Position numbers and translations under genes: made by a program
Part shown: positions 1 through 14,300 of the stretch, one piece after another
Numbering within the stretch: the first letter of the stretch is position 1
Layout: each line of letters starts with the position of its first letter
Source: Crotophaga sulcirostris
Lineage: Eukaryota; Chordata; Aves; Cuculiformes; Crotophagidae
Direction of reading: 5' to 3'
Length of the DNA stretch: 64,000 bases
NCBI GenBank assembly: GCA_013397455.1
Contig: VYZB01000282.1
Coordinates: 260,466 to 324,465, forward strand
Notes under the pieces: generated by a model
What the model was told of the DNA's origin: nothing
Databases searched by the model: none
Seen by the model: the letters and a program-made list of their open reading frames with translations, nothing else

Positions 1-50
1 CTTTCTTCCTTTCTTTCTTCCTTTCTTTCTTCCTTTCTTTTTTTTTTCCT
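1..50. repeat. Pyrimidine microsatellite, about 12-bp period
   Basis: The window opens inside a CT-rich tandem array. The unit is roughly TTTCTTTCTTCC, repeated about three times, and it ends in a run of T. The array continues beyond the left edge, so its full length is unknown. On the other strand it is a GAAA/GGAA purine tract. Confidence 0.9.
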
Positions 51-3000
51 CACTGATCTCTTCCTACACATATTTTAATGTACAGGAAAAAGCAAAAAAT
101 TAAAGAAGGAGCGGATGATATAATAAAAACTTGCTCCTCAGTGGTGTAACACAAACTGCCAAGTGTCCCTCTGCATTTTCCCAGCATGCCACTCATAGCA
201 TTGGATAGATGATGGTAGTGAAAATCCATATCCTACAAGCAAATGACACAGTACTTGAGAAGTTTTTGTTCATGAAGTAGTACTGATGACATTATTGCCA
301 TTGCAGACTCCTCTGTATGGCATTAACCCCAAGTCTGTAGACTTTTACTTAGAGATGTTCAGAACTGAATGTGTGTTCCTCTTTGCTCAGGGTTGCCAGT
401 TTCAGGAACCGTCCCAGTTGCCTCTGGCAGGCAGTTTTGGGAACATTGCAAACACATGCTTCTGATTGTGGCTGGAAACAGGAATGGATTCAGACCTGAG
501 AGCCCCACAAGAGATTTGAGCAGACAGATGGAGTTGTTTGGAGTTTTTCAGTGTGTATTATGATGGGGGAGCTTCCGCACTTGTCTTCAGAATTAGTTGT
601 TTTTATCATCTGCATCATCATTTTAGACAAAAGTTAGATGTTTGCAAGTCATGGGGAATGAAATGTGAAAGCTAAAAAGTAATTTGGATTAAGACATTAG
701 GAGGATAGCAGTGCCTCTTTGAAACAGCACTACACTTCATTGTGTGTAGTTTATGTTGGTACAAAAGAAAACGTAATTTGTGACTTTATTATGACCAAAA
801 AAAACCATTTTATAAATGTTACTATGGATGTCATTAACCATACTCAAGTCCACTGGTCCATAATGGGAGGAACATGTCTCCAGTGCATTAGGATTTGTAC
901 AGCAGAAGAAATGGAATTCACCAGAAAAAAATCAGATAACCCACGTGCGTTTTCATTCCTGGTACAACTGAAGATTATCCACACTTTTAGATTCTTTCTA
1001 CATGTTCAATGTATAAAGAAATTTGTGAAATGCATTTAAGAACGTAACATAAAAATGAAAATCAACTACCACTAGTGCGGAGAAGGAACAGCTAGATAAC
1101 AGATGTTAACCTTTGTCCTTACCTGTCCCTACATCCCTACAATGAATAAATAGATGCCACATACACTACCTTAATTAAGAAAAGTTAAATACTCTCTATT
1201 GACAAAATTTGATAAAATGTTTATTTGATCCAATTTTCACACCAATATTTCTTCCATTTCCCCTTTCCATACTCCCATTTCTTCTATTTGTTGTTTTTCA
1301 TCCTCTTTTCTTCATCATTCCTTCTCTTGGAGACAGGTTATAAAGAAGCAGTAGTTGATGTGCTTCTGTGCTGGTGCCAGCAGCCAGCAAGGACCAAGTA
1401 GAACCTTATAGAAAAGAGTTGCAAAAGTAAGAGTGGAGGTGACATAAAGCATTGCCAAGATTAGCTTCTGAAAATACATCTTATCTACAGGCTGCCTGAA
1501 CACACAAGTCTTCCTTGTTCTGATTCTTTCACAACTTTTTGTCTTGTTTTATGTGGTATGTCAATTATTCGTAGTACACTGGGCATAACTTTGTTGCCTG
1601 TTACAGTTATCAGTAACATGCTCTTCTCTCACCTTGTCCACCAGCAAGCATGCCGTTCCCATCCCCATGCTGTTCCCATCAGAGGTGTTCCTCTGGCAGG
1701 TAACCATGAGCACAAAACTCCACAGAATAAGCTTTGTCAGGTTCTTCTCTGGACCCTTTGGACAAGGTAACACCAGAGTCAGAAAAGTTAAAGCTGATCT
1801 GAGACTGCTGGGTGATTATTTGCAATCATGAAGAGATTTTTGGGGTATGGATATGAGCCCAGTATCACATGTAGAAGGAATTAGGTGGTTTCTCACAGAT
1901 GTTACTCTACATAGACATAAGTAAGAACCTACAAATGTATCCCATTATTTGACTAGAATCAATATATTTTGATTTCGATTTGTACAGGTATTTTGATTAC
2001 GGTCCAGGACATTTTCTGTTTACTCAAATATAATGAGAGGCAGACAATTTATTATACAGAAAATGGAGTGATAGTATCTGTGTCAGTAGAGTAGTGATTT
2101 CACTGAAACAAAAAAGATAAACTTTTCAATGATGAACTGTGTCTGCTAGTATTATATTATTCTTTCCCTTGATAATACAAACTAATATGCATGTAAAACA
2201 TAAACCAGCAAGAGTTACCTCCCTGCACCAAAAAAAGACACCACCCTATGCCCAGTTCTGAATAGAGTGCCCCAGTCTGGTCTTCCAAAGGCGAAAGCCA
2301 ATTATCTCAATTTTTCAGTCCTCATCTTTCAGGGACTGTTAGAATTTTAATAGCACAGCCTGACTTTCCACTATGTGCACAATTGAACTTCCATAATTTG
2401 CTCCCAAAAATTCATGCACATATCGGCTCTAAGTGATCTCTCAGTATGGGATTTGCAACCATGAACACTAAAGCACAAGTCAGGCCCTGGACTGCTCCCC
2501 ACATACAGATCAGGTTTGTGAAGAACCTGCTCCAGGGCCAAGGTCATGGTTTTAGGGTCCAGATATGCTTCTTTGTGTTTTGTGTCTAAAATACCTCAAG
2601 TTTTAAATATGACATGCTTCTATCTTTGCCCATGGAAGTGTTTATGTTTATATGCATATACACTTTCATTAAAAATAGACATACCTCTTGATCTTCATGC
2701 TTACAGAAAAAAAATGCTCAGAAACAGTGACTGTTTCGGGAGCAAGCCATCATAAAAATCTAGCATCTATTCCAGTATTGACATGCAGATATTCACATCC
2801 GTTCTGAATTGTATGACAGCATTGTTTGTTTGTGCAAGGCAAATATCGTATATAGCACAAATCACCATGAAATTACTGAGTAGTTACTTGATCATTTAAT
2901 TATTGTGCAGTTACATAATATCTCCATAACTATTGAAGCCCTTCAGATTGCATTAATTATACTCGGAGTAATTATTCCCATCCGCTGACATAGATATATG

Positions 3001-3198
3001 TCATACAGTTTGCTAGACAAGATAAATTTTTCAGAAACTCATGACTGAAGAGAGGATTTAAAAAATGGGCTGGCCAACAACAGTCTTAATTACAGCATTT
3101 GGCAGCATGAATTTATTTCGCCTAGCACTACATACTCTCCCAACAGAAAAGAATATGAATTGAACTTTATTGTTGATAATTTCTAAGGATAATGTGAT
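51..3198. other. Non-coding sequence, no gene seen
   Basis: AT-rich single-copy-looking sequence. Open frames are short (106 codons at 719-1039, then about 60-70 codons on both strands near 1558-1831). None has a recognisable domain, a convincing splice context or a codon bias that sets it apart. No CR1, MIR or LTR signature is visible. Confidence 0.6.
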
Positions 3199-3474
3199 AC
3201 AAAGTGACAGGTGATAGGACAAGAGGAAATGGCCATAAGTTGCACCAGGGCAGGTTTAGGCTGGATATTAGGGAAAAATTCTTCACTGAAAGGGTGGTCA
3301 GGCAGTGGAACAGGCTGCCCAGGGAGGTGGTTGGGTCACCATCCCTGGCGGTGTTTAAAAGACGGGTGGATGAGTTTCTGGGGGACAGGGTTTAACAGAG
3401 GACAGGTACAGTTGGACTCGATAACCTCAAAGGTCTTTTCCAACAGGACAATTGTATGATTCTATGATTCTATA
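3199..3474 (+). mobile_element. CR1 non-LTR retrotransposon, 5'-truncated 3' end
   Basis: This is the last part of a chicken-repeat-1 type LINE. It encodes the ORF2 C-terminal tail in one clean frame (3204-3395). Visible motifs are [17 protein letters not shown], then [21 protein letters not shown] short 3' UTR follows with the typical block around GGACTCGATAACCTCAAAGG, then tandem ATTCTATG octamers at about 3457-3474. CR1 copies are usually cut short at the 5' end because reverse transcription stops early, and this one keeps only about 275 bp. The reading frame is still intact, which suggests a fairly young insertion. It cannot move on its own because it lacks the endonuclease and reverse transcriptase. 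Confidence 0.95.
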
Positions 3475-3511
3475 TATATATATTGCATTTTATATATATA
3501 CATATATAAAT
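3471..3511. repeat. TA-rich microsatellite at CR1 tail
   Basis: Alternating TATATA runs, broken by a few other bases, follow directly on the last CR1 octamer. The position suggests that the tract grew from the terminal repeat of the CR1 insertion. Confidence 0.85.
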
Positions 3512-3959
3512 AACAGTTGAATTAAAACTCAATTACATTCCAGAATAAGTTAGTCCCCTAATACCCAGTGGTGCTGTCCTGAAGGTCTGACTTTACACAG
3601 CAGATTTGGGCATTCATGGTCCCCACAGAGGTACCCATAGCTGAACTGAGGACCTCTGCTTGCTCTGCAGTCAGGTGCAACTTCTGGATGCTCATCAGTC
3701 ACATCTACCCCTAATCCCATGGTATTGGGTAGCATCACTCTATGTGCAGGTGAGATTCATGGGGACAGGAATGCAACAGTACCTGTCCATTCACAGAGTA
3801 TGTAGCTATGGAGAGATCCATATTAAGGAGTGGAGAAAAATCAGAGTTTTATCCCAGTTTCCCCCAAAAAAGCCTGAAAGCACTGCGACAAGTACAGTGT
3901 AGATGCAAGACACTTTTTTTTTCATCCAAATATATTCTCAGACTTGTTCTCAGAAGGTA

Positions 3960-4010
3960 GCATATATATCTGTATATCTATATATCTATAAATCTATATA
4001 TATATCTGCA
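3960..4010. repeat. ATATCT-type AT-rich microsatellite
   Basis: Imperfect alternation of TATA and TCTA units, about 50 bp. This is a simple repeat with no coding or regulatory reading that I can support. A degenerate stretch just after it (about 4020-4115) has a loose SINE-like look but was not called. Confidence 0.8.
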
Positions 4011-6270
4011 TAGAAAAAGTTACGGTTCACTAGACCTGGAAGGATGGGGTTCATTTCCAGCTCCACAGCAACCTTCTTGGTTGATGCTGGGAAAATCAAA
4101 TGGTGTCTTTGTGATGTTGATCAGCTATGGGATCATTTAAACTTTTTTGATTTTGATTTCTTGAGGCAGAAGCAGTTTTTTAAGTGCGTGTCAGGACTCA
4201 GAAGAACAGGGCTCTTGTCTTGGTTCAAGAAGCTGAATGGCACCACGAGCTAATGAAAACAAGTATGTAATTAGGAGTTGATGCACGAAGGATGTGAAAT
4301 GGATCTGAAATGACAAAATTGATTCCATTAACACTGGTCAGTTTACTACTTCCATCTGTGTTTCACAGTACAGGTGGGGTGATACCTCTTTCTCCTTACT
4401 TTGTTTTAACGAGAGCTATGTCTATGACAATAAACCAAGCAGAACTCTGTTGCAACCAAAAAAGTAGAAGCAGGCTAACTGCAATAAAATCACTCTTTTC
4501 TTACCTTGGAAACCAGAAATAAGCACGCTAAAATAATGTAATCTATGACTGCACAGGCATTTTGTAACATCATTAACACTGCTAACAATATTTTGTAAAA
4601 TGGCTTGCCTTGTATGTATAAGGAATAGCCACAATTACAAAGGGGCAAAATGAGACTTGTGATACAGTTGTCCAAATAGGGAATAGAAAAACATGGAAAA
4701 AGCAAAATCTGCATGAGAGGAGTGAACAGGCAGCCAAGTTGTCTGGTAAAACCAAAATGACCCTGCAAAACAGGCAGGAAGGGTAATTCTGCAGAACAGT
4801 CTGGTAGAGTAAGTGAAGTTGGAAAAAATAATCCTGAAAATAAGTTGTCAAGGGCAAGCGAGATGAAACCCTTTTTGGGGGTCAGGGGGAAGAGGAGCAC
4901 AAAAAAAATCTCATCAGCAATACATGAGGAAGGATGGGGAAGAAAGAAAACATCATATTTTGGTTCTGGCTTCCTCCATCAAAGCACAGTTGTGACTGGG
5001 TGCCTTTGCCACTGAAGATCACCAAGGTCAGTGTGTCAGTGTGTAATGTTATTGAATATCAAACCAATAAAGAGTTTGGAATTGGACTGATTTAAATAAC
5101 CAGTGATCTCTAATTCCCTAGGTGGAGTGTAGATCCACTTATTTTCAACTGCAACAGTCATGGGTAATTTTAAAACATACAATATCGCCAGGGCCTCACG
5201 CACTAGAGAGGGAAATTTAATGGTTACTCACAGGGTGGGTTTCTTTTAAAATTACTTTATACTTTTTACAGTTTAGAAATGTATGAGGAGGTAGACTTCT
5301 CAGCTTGCATCAAAGGAGGCCGCTGATCTCAGATGAGTTAGATGACATATCAGCTGCATGTCATGTAGCCTTCAACATATAATATTTTCAAATATAGGTA
5401 AGATCTCACATCCTATGTGGTATGCAAAATTTAATTTATGCCACAGAAAGCTTCCCACCACTCTGCTTCCACTTTTGTTCTGTTCACCAGCTGCAATTCA
5501 AAAAAAAAATTAACTTTTTATTCTGGAATAACTCTTAGAATAGTTAGGAAATAGTTAATACGATACTAACATTAATAATGAAGAAAAATCTTCAGTATTT
5601 GTTTTTAAATCCTGGAATTAAGCCTGATGTGTTAGGGCTATGGTATATGCTTGTGTAATTGATTGATTAGGCAAAGTGGGCTTGCTGGTTTTGTGATCAA
5701 GGGAAGCATGCTAAACGTGTTCAGTATTTCAATGTCCACAAAGGACAAGGAGTTGATGGGAAAGAGTTGCACCTACCTTTTCCCACCCATAGGCAATAAC
5801 TGAGGGTAACTTTGAACCTAGTCCTGGGGGCAGGCTGACTATCTCAGTCTCTGTTTCAGCAAACTGGGACAGCAGCTAGCTCCCCACTTTCCTTTATAAT
5901 TTGAATTTCTGCTAAAATGATCCCAGTGAAACAGGTAATGTTTCTAGTTAAATGACCATCATAAGTATTCAGAGTGCAAGTCAGCTTGAGCTAAACAGAA
6001 TAATTTCCACATGGCAATCTGGGGGCAAGCGAGCATCCCTCAATGGTTCTGGATCTCTGTGCTGGTCTCCAGCTTCCTGTGGTTCATGTTAAAACCCACC
6101 CTGGGCTGAGCTGTTACACTGGAGATGGGTTCTCCATAACAGCTTCCAAGCAGCTGCTTTCTCTTCTGCATGGGTTGGCTGCATCCAGGACTGCCAATGC
6201 CCACAGGGTTGCGGACAGGATTGCTTTTTAATGAAAAGCAGCAATAAAAAAAATTCATTAATTTAGGTGA
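4011..6270. other. Non-coding sequence, no gene seen
   Basis: Unique-looking AT-rich DNA. A 136-codon minus-strand frame at 4490-4900 is rich in Leu, Phe, Cys and Ile. It reads as low-complexity translation of AT-rich DNA and has no membrane-protein pattern I recognise. No interspersed repeat was identified. Confidence 0.55.
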
Positions 6271-6328
6271 GTTGGGTTTTTTGTTTGTTTTGTTTGTTTT
6301 TGTTTTTTTTGTTTTTTTTTGTTTTTTA
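6271..6328. repeat. T-rich tract interrupted by G
   Basis: A TTGGG lead-in is followed by long T runs separated by single G bases over about 58 bp. Similar tracts occur at 21765-21804 and 42833-42872. It is a low-complexity repeat. Confidence 0.85.
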
Positions 6329-7999
6329 GCCTAAAATATCTAATTAACTGCTTCCTGAAATCAGGCTCAGGGAGTCCTAAAGTCAGTGTTGTTTCAGCTG
6401 TAATACGGTCACAAACTATGTACCTTGAAAAACAGTATCCTGATTCATTAGTGATGTTTTGAGACAAAGGATTTGTTTCAGGGTTGTTGGTGCATTACTT
6501 TGGTACGTTTTGCCTGTGAATTGCCTCCACGATTATGCCTGCCACTACCATTTAGGATATTTACTGATGTTTTACCATTACCTTTGTCAAAAAACAGTGT
6601 CCTGGAACAGAAAACTCAATAGTCTTTCCCATAAAGTCAAAGAAACCAAACCAATAAACTTGGAAAGTTTTTTCTGTCTCTCATTACTGCTTCTCCTTGA
6701 ATCAAAGCCTTGAGAACTGATATTAAGGTACATAGCTAACAGCTTTATTGAATGTCTCCATGACACAGGTACCTATGTGGTCTTGAATAAGCTCCCAACC
6801 TGCTGTGCCAGCATCCTTGGGACTCCTTTAAAAATATACAACTATTTTTTTTTTCCAAGGGCAATCTTCTCAGCTACTCCACAGCCTAGAGGTCATGCAC
6901 CTGGACAGTAACTTTTCAGGCTCTCAGCTAGAGTGTTTTGTTCTACTTTGCCAAGAGCTTTTCATGACTTTCCCTCCTGCCCTCATCACTGATAGGTACC
7001 ATTAACAGAAAGCTCCAAGTTGTCATGAGACACAAAACAGAGTAAACAGACTCTGCCCTTTCACCTACCAGTTTGTAAACAGAGATTAAGTTAACAGTGT
7101 GTGTTGTCTACACCTATAAACATTTTCTCAGGACACAGGTGACTTGAAATACACCTTGTCCTTACCACAAGGGAAAGCCCACTCTTTCATATGTCTGTGT
7201 TTTTGATGGATGTTCCTTTGATTAACACTTCACTTTTGAGATAAAATCAACATGCTGTATTGGTGTAAAACTAAATTAATTTGCAGCTCTTATGCTTTGG
7301 AAACAGTTTGACAGTTCTGAGGATAATAATAATAAAAGATAGAACTTACACTTAAGGAAGCTTAGAAACTTTAAAATGGTATTTACATAGAAAATGTAAT
7401 GTTTGTAAGTTGACTTTTAAAAAGGAGGCTGTAAAAATACTATTTTTATATTGTATTAAACTTATCCTGCATTTTTCGTATCAGTTGAGAAAACAGGAAA
7501 TCACTGGCAAGCAATTCATTACACTTTGGCAAAAGCTGTCAGCCTCTGCTTAAGAGATTCAAAAATAAGTCACACAGAGGAATGCAAAATGCCATTGATT
7601 TTAAGAAGCAGAGCTCCCTCAAAGGTTGAAATAATTGGTATGTTTTTATTGGGAAACTTAGACAGCATCTTGATGGCCCAGTGACTGCAAGCTCCCTTTT
7701 TCCATCTGTGTGCAAACCAAAAATGTCTCTGTTTTGTGTTGTGACTACATGGATGGCCAAGGCTAACACCTTGTATGTTAATATTGCAAATGTCTGTAGG
7801 GAAACATGTAAAACCTACTCCATAACCATGTACAAAAGAAGCAATCAGCCCTTCTCTAATTTGAGAGTTTTCTGGTTACGTAGTTTTGCAGGTACAAAAG
7901 GTTTTCACACAACCCCTGTTGCAGATACTGCTTTTAAGCACATGAAAAATGATCAGATTTCTTAGAAAAACCTCACCCCACTAAACACAGATTCATTTC

Positions 8000-8330
8000 A
8001 GAAATCAAGAAATAAATGCTGCTGATTTCTTGGCAACGCTGCGGGTACAGTACTGCCAAATCACTTACTGTACAGAGTGAGGCTGAACCAAGAGGCATAA
8101 AGAAGAACTAACAGTGCTAGTCACATGCAGCAATTAGCTATGGTAACAGAATTGTTTTTAAACCGGGATTTGGACTTGATTTAAATAAAACTCGCCTCAA
8201 ATTTACATGTTACAAAGCACTCTGCCTGGAATGAAAGTATTTAGTGTGCTGAGTCTCTGTGATTAGATTTTAATTTCAGGCAGCCCGGCAGGGTTGGATT
8301 TGGGGGTAAAAAAATGCTCATTGCTTGTAG
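8000..8330. promoter_or_regulatory. Possible conserved non-coding element
   Basis: A repeat-free stretch with mixed composition and homeodomain-like TAAT/ATTA cores, such as CAATTAGC near 8135. The call rests only on general appearance: no simple repeat, no transposon and no coding frame. Cross-species alignment would be needed to support it. Confidence 0.2.
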
Positions 8331-11300
8331 AAAACATATTAATTCTTCAGATAAATAAAGATTCACCCTTCCCACCCCTTCCAGAGAATTATTCAACAAT
8401 TTTTTAGAAAGCTATATTGTTAAATAGTTCTCTTCAGTCTTAAGCTGAAAACCAATATACCTTGATTAAGAAGTGATTAATATTACTCGGTGAGAAGCTA
8501 AGCTGTCATATAATAGTCTGGAGGATCCGCAAAAAGTCAGAAAGATATTACAACACAGCGTGAGCTACTCTCTGATCTTCTAAATACCTGGACTGTATTT
8601 GCTTCTACAATTTCTGTCTTATCTAACCTTCTTTATGTTCACCTGTAAGTTTATATTAAAGCCCCAATCAGTAGTATGGCTTCTAACACTGAGGATTTCA
8701 TACTGTACAGAAATTAACCACCTCAGGTACAAGCATTTGCACTTTAAAATCCTTCCTGCCACTGCAGTGCATTTCCAAGATAGGGAAGTCCAGACAGAAA
8801 TGCCAATGCAAACATGTAGATATTGGAGCATGGCGATAAAGATATATACGTGTGCATACCTGAGTTTTTAAATCCAAGTATTACTACTTACTAGAAACTA
8901 TTAATAAGAGGAATAACAACAGCACCAGTGATGATAACAATTAGCTATATTGGAGTAGTGTGACAATAAATGGCTTTTCAGACATATTTACACCAGGTGT
9001 GGTATGAATATCTTCAATATCCAGTGTAGAGTATCCTTACAAAACAGATGTTTATGCAGTTGCAAAGTTCCCTCTGGAGGATCATGTAATAATTTAATTC
9101 AAATCCTAAAACCTGGTGAAACCAGCACAAATGTTGTGTGTAGGCAAGCCTTGGCTGGCAACAGTCTTCCTGCGAGATGCTTGGCCTCTGCCTATGGTCT
9201 AGACCTGAAGGGAGAAGGGTAGAGGGATAGGATCCCTTTGCCTTAGAGCAGGCACGTCAGTGGCTGAATTAGCAGACTGCCTTCTCCTGGCTCCCGGGTT
9301 TGTCTGCTTGACCGTGCTGCTCTTGATGGCAAAGGAAATTAATTGACAAATTCAACTGGTGCACAGATCACACTAATTTGCTGTGACTCCACCAGCAGCG
9401 GTGCTGACTGGGAGCCTTGGCACGCATCGCACATGTTACCATGTGCTCAGGCTGTACCTGGCTCCTGGGTAGAGCAGAGCAGCAGGGTGTAGGGCTGTAG
9501 AGACAAGGTGGCCTCAGTAAGGGACGCAGGAAAGACCTCGTTCTCACTTTGGGAGAACAAAGGACAATGTAGGACTTGTATCTCGTGACCCCCTCATCAT
9601 GTTGGATTTGATGCTGGGAGCAGGGAGCAGGATGAGCATCCTCAGGGCAGGGACTTCTCTGCCATGCTGGCTGCTTGTCACACAGTAAGGTTTGACCCAG
9701 TTTAGGTAGAAACAGTTATCAAGAATCAACTCCTTGTAGCCCAAGTGCTGCTGAAAAGCATCCCTCCATCGAGCTGCAGCAGTCCTTCAGTGAGATGCAG
9801 GCTCTGAGCTGGCCAAATGAAGTACAGGCTCCTCTGCTGAATCTGCCTGAAACATTTTTCTTGTATCCCAGCTGTTACAGCACCCAGTCGACGGAGCTGT
9901 GAGATGAGGAACATATGCCTGTAACACTTCATTTCAACAGGCTCACTTAGTGTCTCTTACTTTGATCTTTCTCTGTATACTTCCTGTAACTGGAGTTAGT
10001 TACAGGCTGAAACAAAGCCCAGAGTTACCAAAGAGTTTTTTTTTTCCCCTAAATATTCCTTTTGTACCAGATTCTGTTACTGAATGCGTCAAATGAACCA
10101 GCTGGAGGACAGTGTCTCTGTGAAAACACTGTCACAGTTTGAACTCTTTCAACTGCCTTTGTGGCTGTTGGTGTTGTACCATCATGATAACTCTGAACTG
10201 GCTGCAATTTTTCAGACCTGTTGATGCCCTTTCTAGTTTCCTTTTCAGCTATAAACAGCCCAAGATAAATGCAATAAAGAGCTGTGCAGAAGGTCCCTGG
10301 CAGAGTAAGGGAGTCAATGCTACTAGAACTTTATCTTTCACCATCCTTAATAAAAAAACAACAAATTTTCAGTCCTAGGCTTTGGACTGTGTATTTACTA
10401 TGAACTATTCAGATAAGGTTAAATGATTTTTCTGAACGGTAGTTCCTAAATGCTGCAGTAATGCTCTCTTTGCACTGTGGATGGGCAGTGAATGGTAACG
10501 CTCAGTTAAACACAAAGTGATCTTTTCCCAAAGCAGGGGTTGAACTGTGATGAGCTAGTTTTGGCTACAGAGAGAACAAATATGGCTAAAAATACTCCAG
10601 TGAAGACGCAATCGTGCAGGAGTGAGCAGTCTCTGAAAACATTTCATTTCCACAATCATGTATTCATTTGTTTTTCTAGTATCACCCTTGCAGCACAACA
10701 ATCACATGAAAATAAAATACCAGCATTGCCCTATAATCAGATTGTTTTCTTACAGCACCGCTTTGGTCTGTGTACACAGAATATCTTTTACTGTTGTGTC
10801 AAACCTTGTGTTCCCAATGATCTTGTTAAAGGAGAAACAAATTTTACATACACACGAGCAACATGAAGGAATAAAGCTTTGCTAGAATGCTGTGTTTTTT
10901 AAAAATTAAGTATGTAAATGTTGTGCTGCATAAGCATGAGGTACATTTCAAACATATGGGGAGTAGAAATTGAACTAGGATTCAGTTCTTCTGGGTTCTC
11001 ATTCCTATGCTCTTTTCATTACAATATGGAATTGCAGAGAGAAGCCTCATTGTCTTCAGATTTCAAAGCATCTCAGACTTCCTAATACACATGTAGGATT
11101 GTTTAGTTTTTATTATTCTTGTAAGTTGAGGTGACTGCTTAGTGCTTTACAACTTCATCAGTGATCTTTCCTGTAGAGTCAACAGGAAAAAGAAAGTCAG
11201 TTCTGTTACATCTCCCAAAGTTCTAAATTTTTTCTTGTTTCATGGTAGAACCCAAGAGTCCTAACTGAAATCATTGAGTTTCCCAGCATGTACACTTAAG

Positions 11301-14300
11301 CAAAGAAAACCTGAAGGAGAATTCCCCAGTGAATATGAAAAAAATGAAGATAATTGTTTGAGAACGATGGAGGAAATTTCCTTATGTGTCCTCTGGCCTA
11401 CGAGACAGATCAAAGCAGAGTAATTTTTAAATTTTGTGTACCATACGTGTATTCTTTGTGAAGTTGTTCTAACACGGCGTGCCTACCATTCTCCTCTACA
11501 TTTAACTATTAGTAAGGTTTGTGGAGATGGGACTGTTTGTAGATTTTCTGAGCTCTTTAAGCTGCCTAAAGAAGCAAACAGCAGCTAAAGACCCTTTAAA
11601 AGCAAATAGTTAGCTGCTTTTTTTTTTTTTAAAATAGTCTCCTGAGGACTTCTGGTTTTTTTTAGGACATTTAAAGATATCACATGCAGTCTTACCTGGA
11701 TTGAAACCAAACAAAATACAGAAAGTAATATATAACACACAATCTGAATACATTCAATAAGAAGATACAACACTCTTTGTTCTGGAAGAAAATCAAACCT
11801 GGGAGAAATTCACCTCTAAAATTTATTTGAGGGAGTGTTATTAACAGGAAGATTCATAGTGAAGAAAAAGACTCAATAATCTAAATAAAAAGCATTTTAA
11901 TAACATTATTGATTAATAAAGTTACTACACATATTAAAATAAGATTATAATTGAGAAATGATGGCCAGTTTCAATAACCAGCCTGAAGCATCTGGAAAGG
12001 TCTGTCTTCCCAGAAATAACTTGCCCTGTGAAAAAGAGTTGGGGAGGAGAAAGATGATTGAAAAAGTAACAAAAGGAAAAGCTTAGAACAAACGTGCCAA
12101 GCATATGGTTTGTTTACATGTCTAGCTAATAATTGCATATCTTAAAAAAAGTAACTTGTGAATTTAATGTCTAGAAGACTGCTTCTCCAGTAACGTGTTG
12201 CAAGCGTGTGTCAGGTCTACCCCAAGCTCTGTGGCAGAGATCATTGGCTTTAATCATTCTTTGCTTGCCTCAGCTGAAATCTTGTACAGCATATTAATAG
12301 AACATGATCAGAATATTCTGATGCAGCTGAATATACACCAATATTGACTTGCTGGTGACTGTCTTTCAGTAGAGTAAGTCTCATTGGATTACTCCAGCAA
12401 TGACTTACTCTTGGTCCAAGAGGAGCCAGCATTTTCTTAGCTGGAGGGCCGCAGCCTCACCTCAGGCTGAGTCCAGTGTTGGCAGCTCATCAGGATTTCT
12501 CTTTGTATTTTTTGGAAAATGTTATTTGTTTTGTCGTCCCTCTCCATAAAGGTTGATGCTCTGCAGGTCTGTGTTGTAAAAAAAGTTAATAGTTGGAGAC
12601 CCGCAAAGGGAACCAAAAGTCTTATCCAACATCAGAGTGATTGGGAAACAAATAATTCTGATCCAGAAAAGAGAAGACTTCTTAAAGTTAATGCTAATAA
12701 ATCTTCCTCCTGTCCTATCTAATTGAAGGACTTGCCCTCTATGATTGACTCAAAGGTCTTCAGGACTGGGGAGAGTGAGAAAGCCACAAAGATGGAGACA
12801 CCGTGAACTGGGGAGAAAAGCATGAAAGAGTTGGGAAAAGCATGGCACCTCACACAGGTATCATTAAGGCCTCCTTGAAGTTTGATGTTTGAAGACAAGA
12901 CAAATACAAGTTCTTTTTCCCACCCAGTTAGAGGGAAAAGAGAGGGAAGACCAAGAGAAAGCCCAGGCTAATTCAGCAGCCCCATGGTTACAGGAAGCTT
13001 GTGATTCTGAAAATATTTTTCAAATATAATTATGTTGAGGTAAAACATCTTTTAAAAAATACTGCTCAACAATGAAATGTTTCTGTCCTTTTCAAACTGT
13101 TAAGCCTGAAATCCTGCCAACAATACCCTTTGCAGCTGTTTATATTGGTTCAGTTCCCTTCCTGTTATCCATTTATTTGTTCTGCGCTTGTTAGCATTTT
13201 GTGCTTGTTCTAATTTCCTCTCCCTATCTAATCTACACAGTTGACTCAGTTCAACTGTCAGATGACTCCTTTTTTCTGTTGCTTTTTCCTTTTTTTCATC
13301 TTAAGGTTCACATCTTGTTTTAACTCCTCTTTACCTTATGAAAAACCATATATCTCTGTGTTAGTGACAGTGTATGCTATATTTGCTTGCAAAACAAGCC
13401 AGAGCTTTAGCTTTCTTACGATTACATGGAGAGTCTTTGACATTCCAGTTCTCATTAACAATAAAGGGAACTCTGTATGTAAATCTATTTTACCTACAGT
13501 ACCTATTTACTTATTTCATCCCTAACATAAAATCAAAATAATCATATCAAACATTCAATGTCTTGTAGATTTTACTAACAGAAAATAGATCAGTATGTTT
13601 CATTTTTACATTCAATTCTGGGGTCAAAATAGTTGATGTTTAAAACTCGTAAGTGTGTACCTAGAGATATTCTCACATTCTTGCTCCATTCTTACTCCAG
13701 CAAAACTGGAATAGAGTTCAGTAAGAGTTCAATCTAAAATGAGTTGCATAAATCTGGTTTAAGAATCCAGGATTTGTCGATGCACTTTTAATATACTTGG
13801 ATATTACAGAAAATTCCATTGATTCATTCTGACTCTGTAATCAATGCTCACATATTCGCTAGATTTCTCAGACAAAAAGGAATAGTACACAGAGGAGTTA
13901 ATTATGCAAAAGTGACAACAGTGCCTACAGTTATCATCCCACAGTTCATTTTTGACCAACATCTCTAGCTCTATTCACCAAGAGCACTACCTTGAGCCCA
14001 TAGGAGTCAATGACAATAACCCAAACCAGTGCAATGAGGTCCCAAGCCAGCATGAAAGGAACAGAACTGAAATATGGTTTGAAAGACTGTGTAGAAGCTT
14101 TGCCAGTTGCCTGCACTTAAAGCTTTGGTGATGGAAGCGCTTTGGTAGCAGAATAGAGCCAACCCTTTTCTTTTTTCAGGCACAGTCATTTGAAAAGTGG
14201 AGATTGGTGATGGTATCACTGGTCTTAAGGATCAAAAGGGAGCCAAAGCAATGCATGAACCTTGTGATAAAAGCGTTTCTATTTCTAAATGGGTATTTTC

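Noticed and set aside
719..1039. 106-codon plus-strand open frame
   Set aside because: No recognisable domain, no splice or promoter context, and composition like the surrounding AT-rich DNA. It is consistent with chance.
3204..3459. Overlapping frames of 63 and 82 codons as host genes
   Set aside because: They lie inside a CR1 3' end; one is the ORF2 tail and the other is its shadow.
4020..4115. Possible MIR at AGACCTGGAAGGATGGGGTT
   Set aside because: Only a short B-box-like stretch matches. The following core blocks cannot be followed in order.
4490..4900. 136-codon minus-strand frame that looks like a membrane protein
   Set aside because: Leu/Phe/Ile/Cys richness follows from AT- and pyrimidine-rich DNA. 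There is no family signature and no clear helix spacing.
9160..9500. CpG island or promoter
   Set aside because: GC is only mildly raised and CpG dinucleotides are few.
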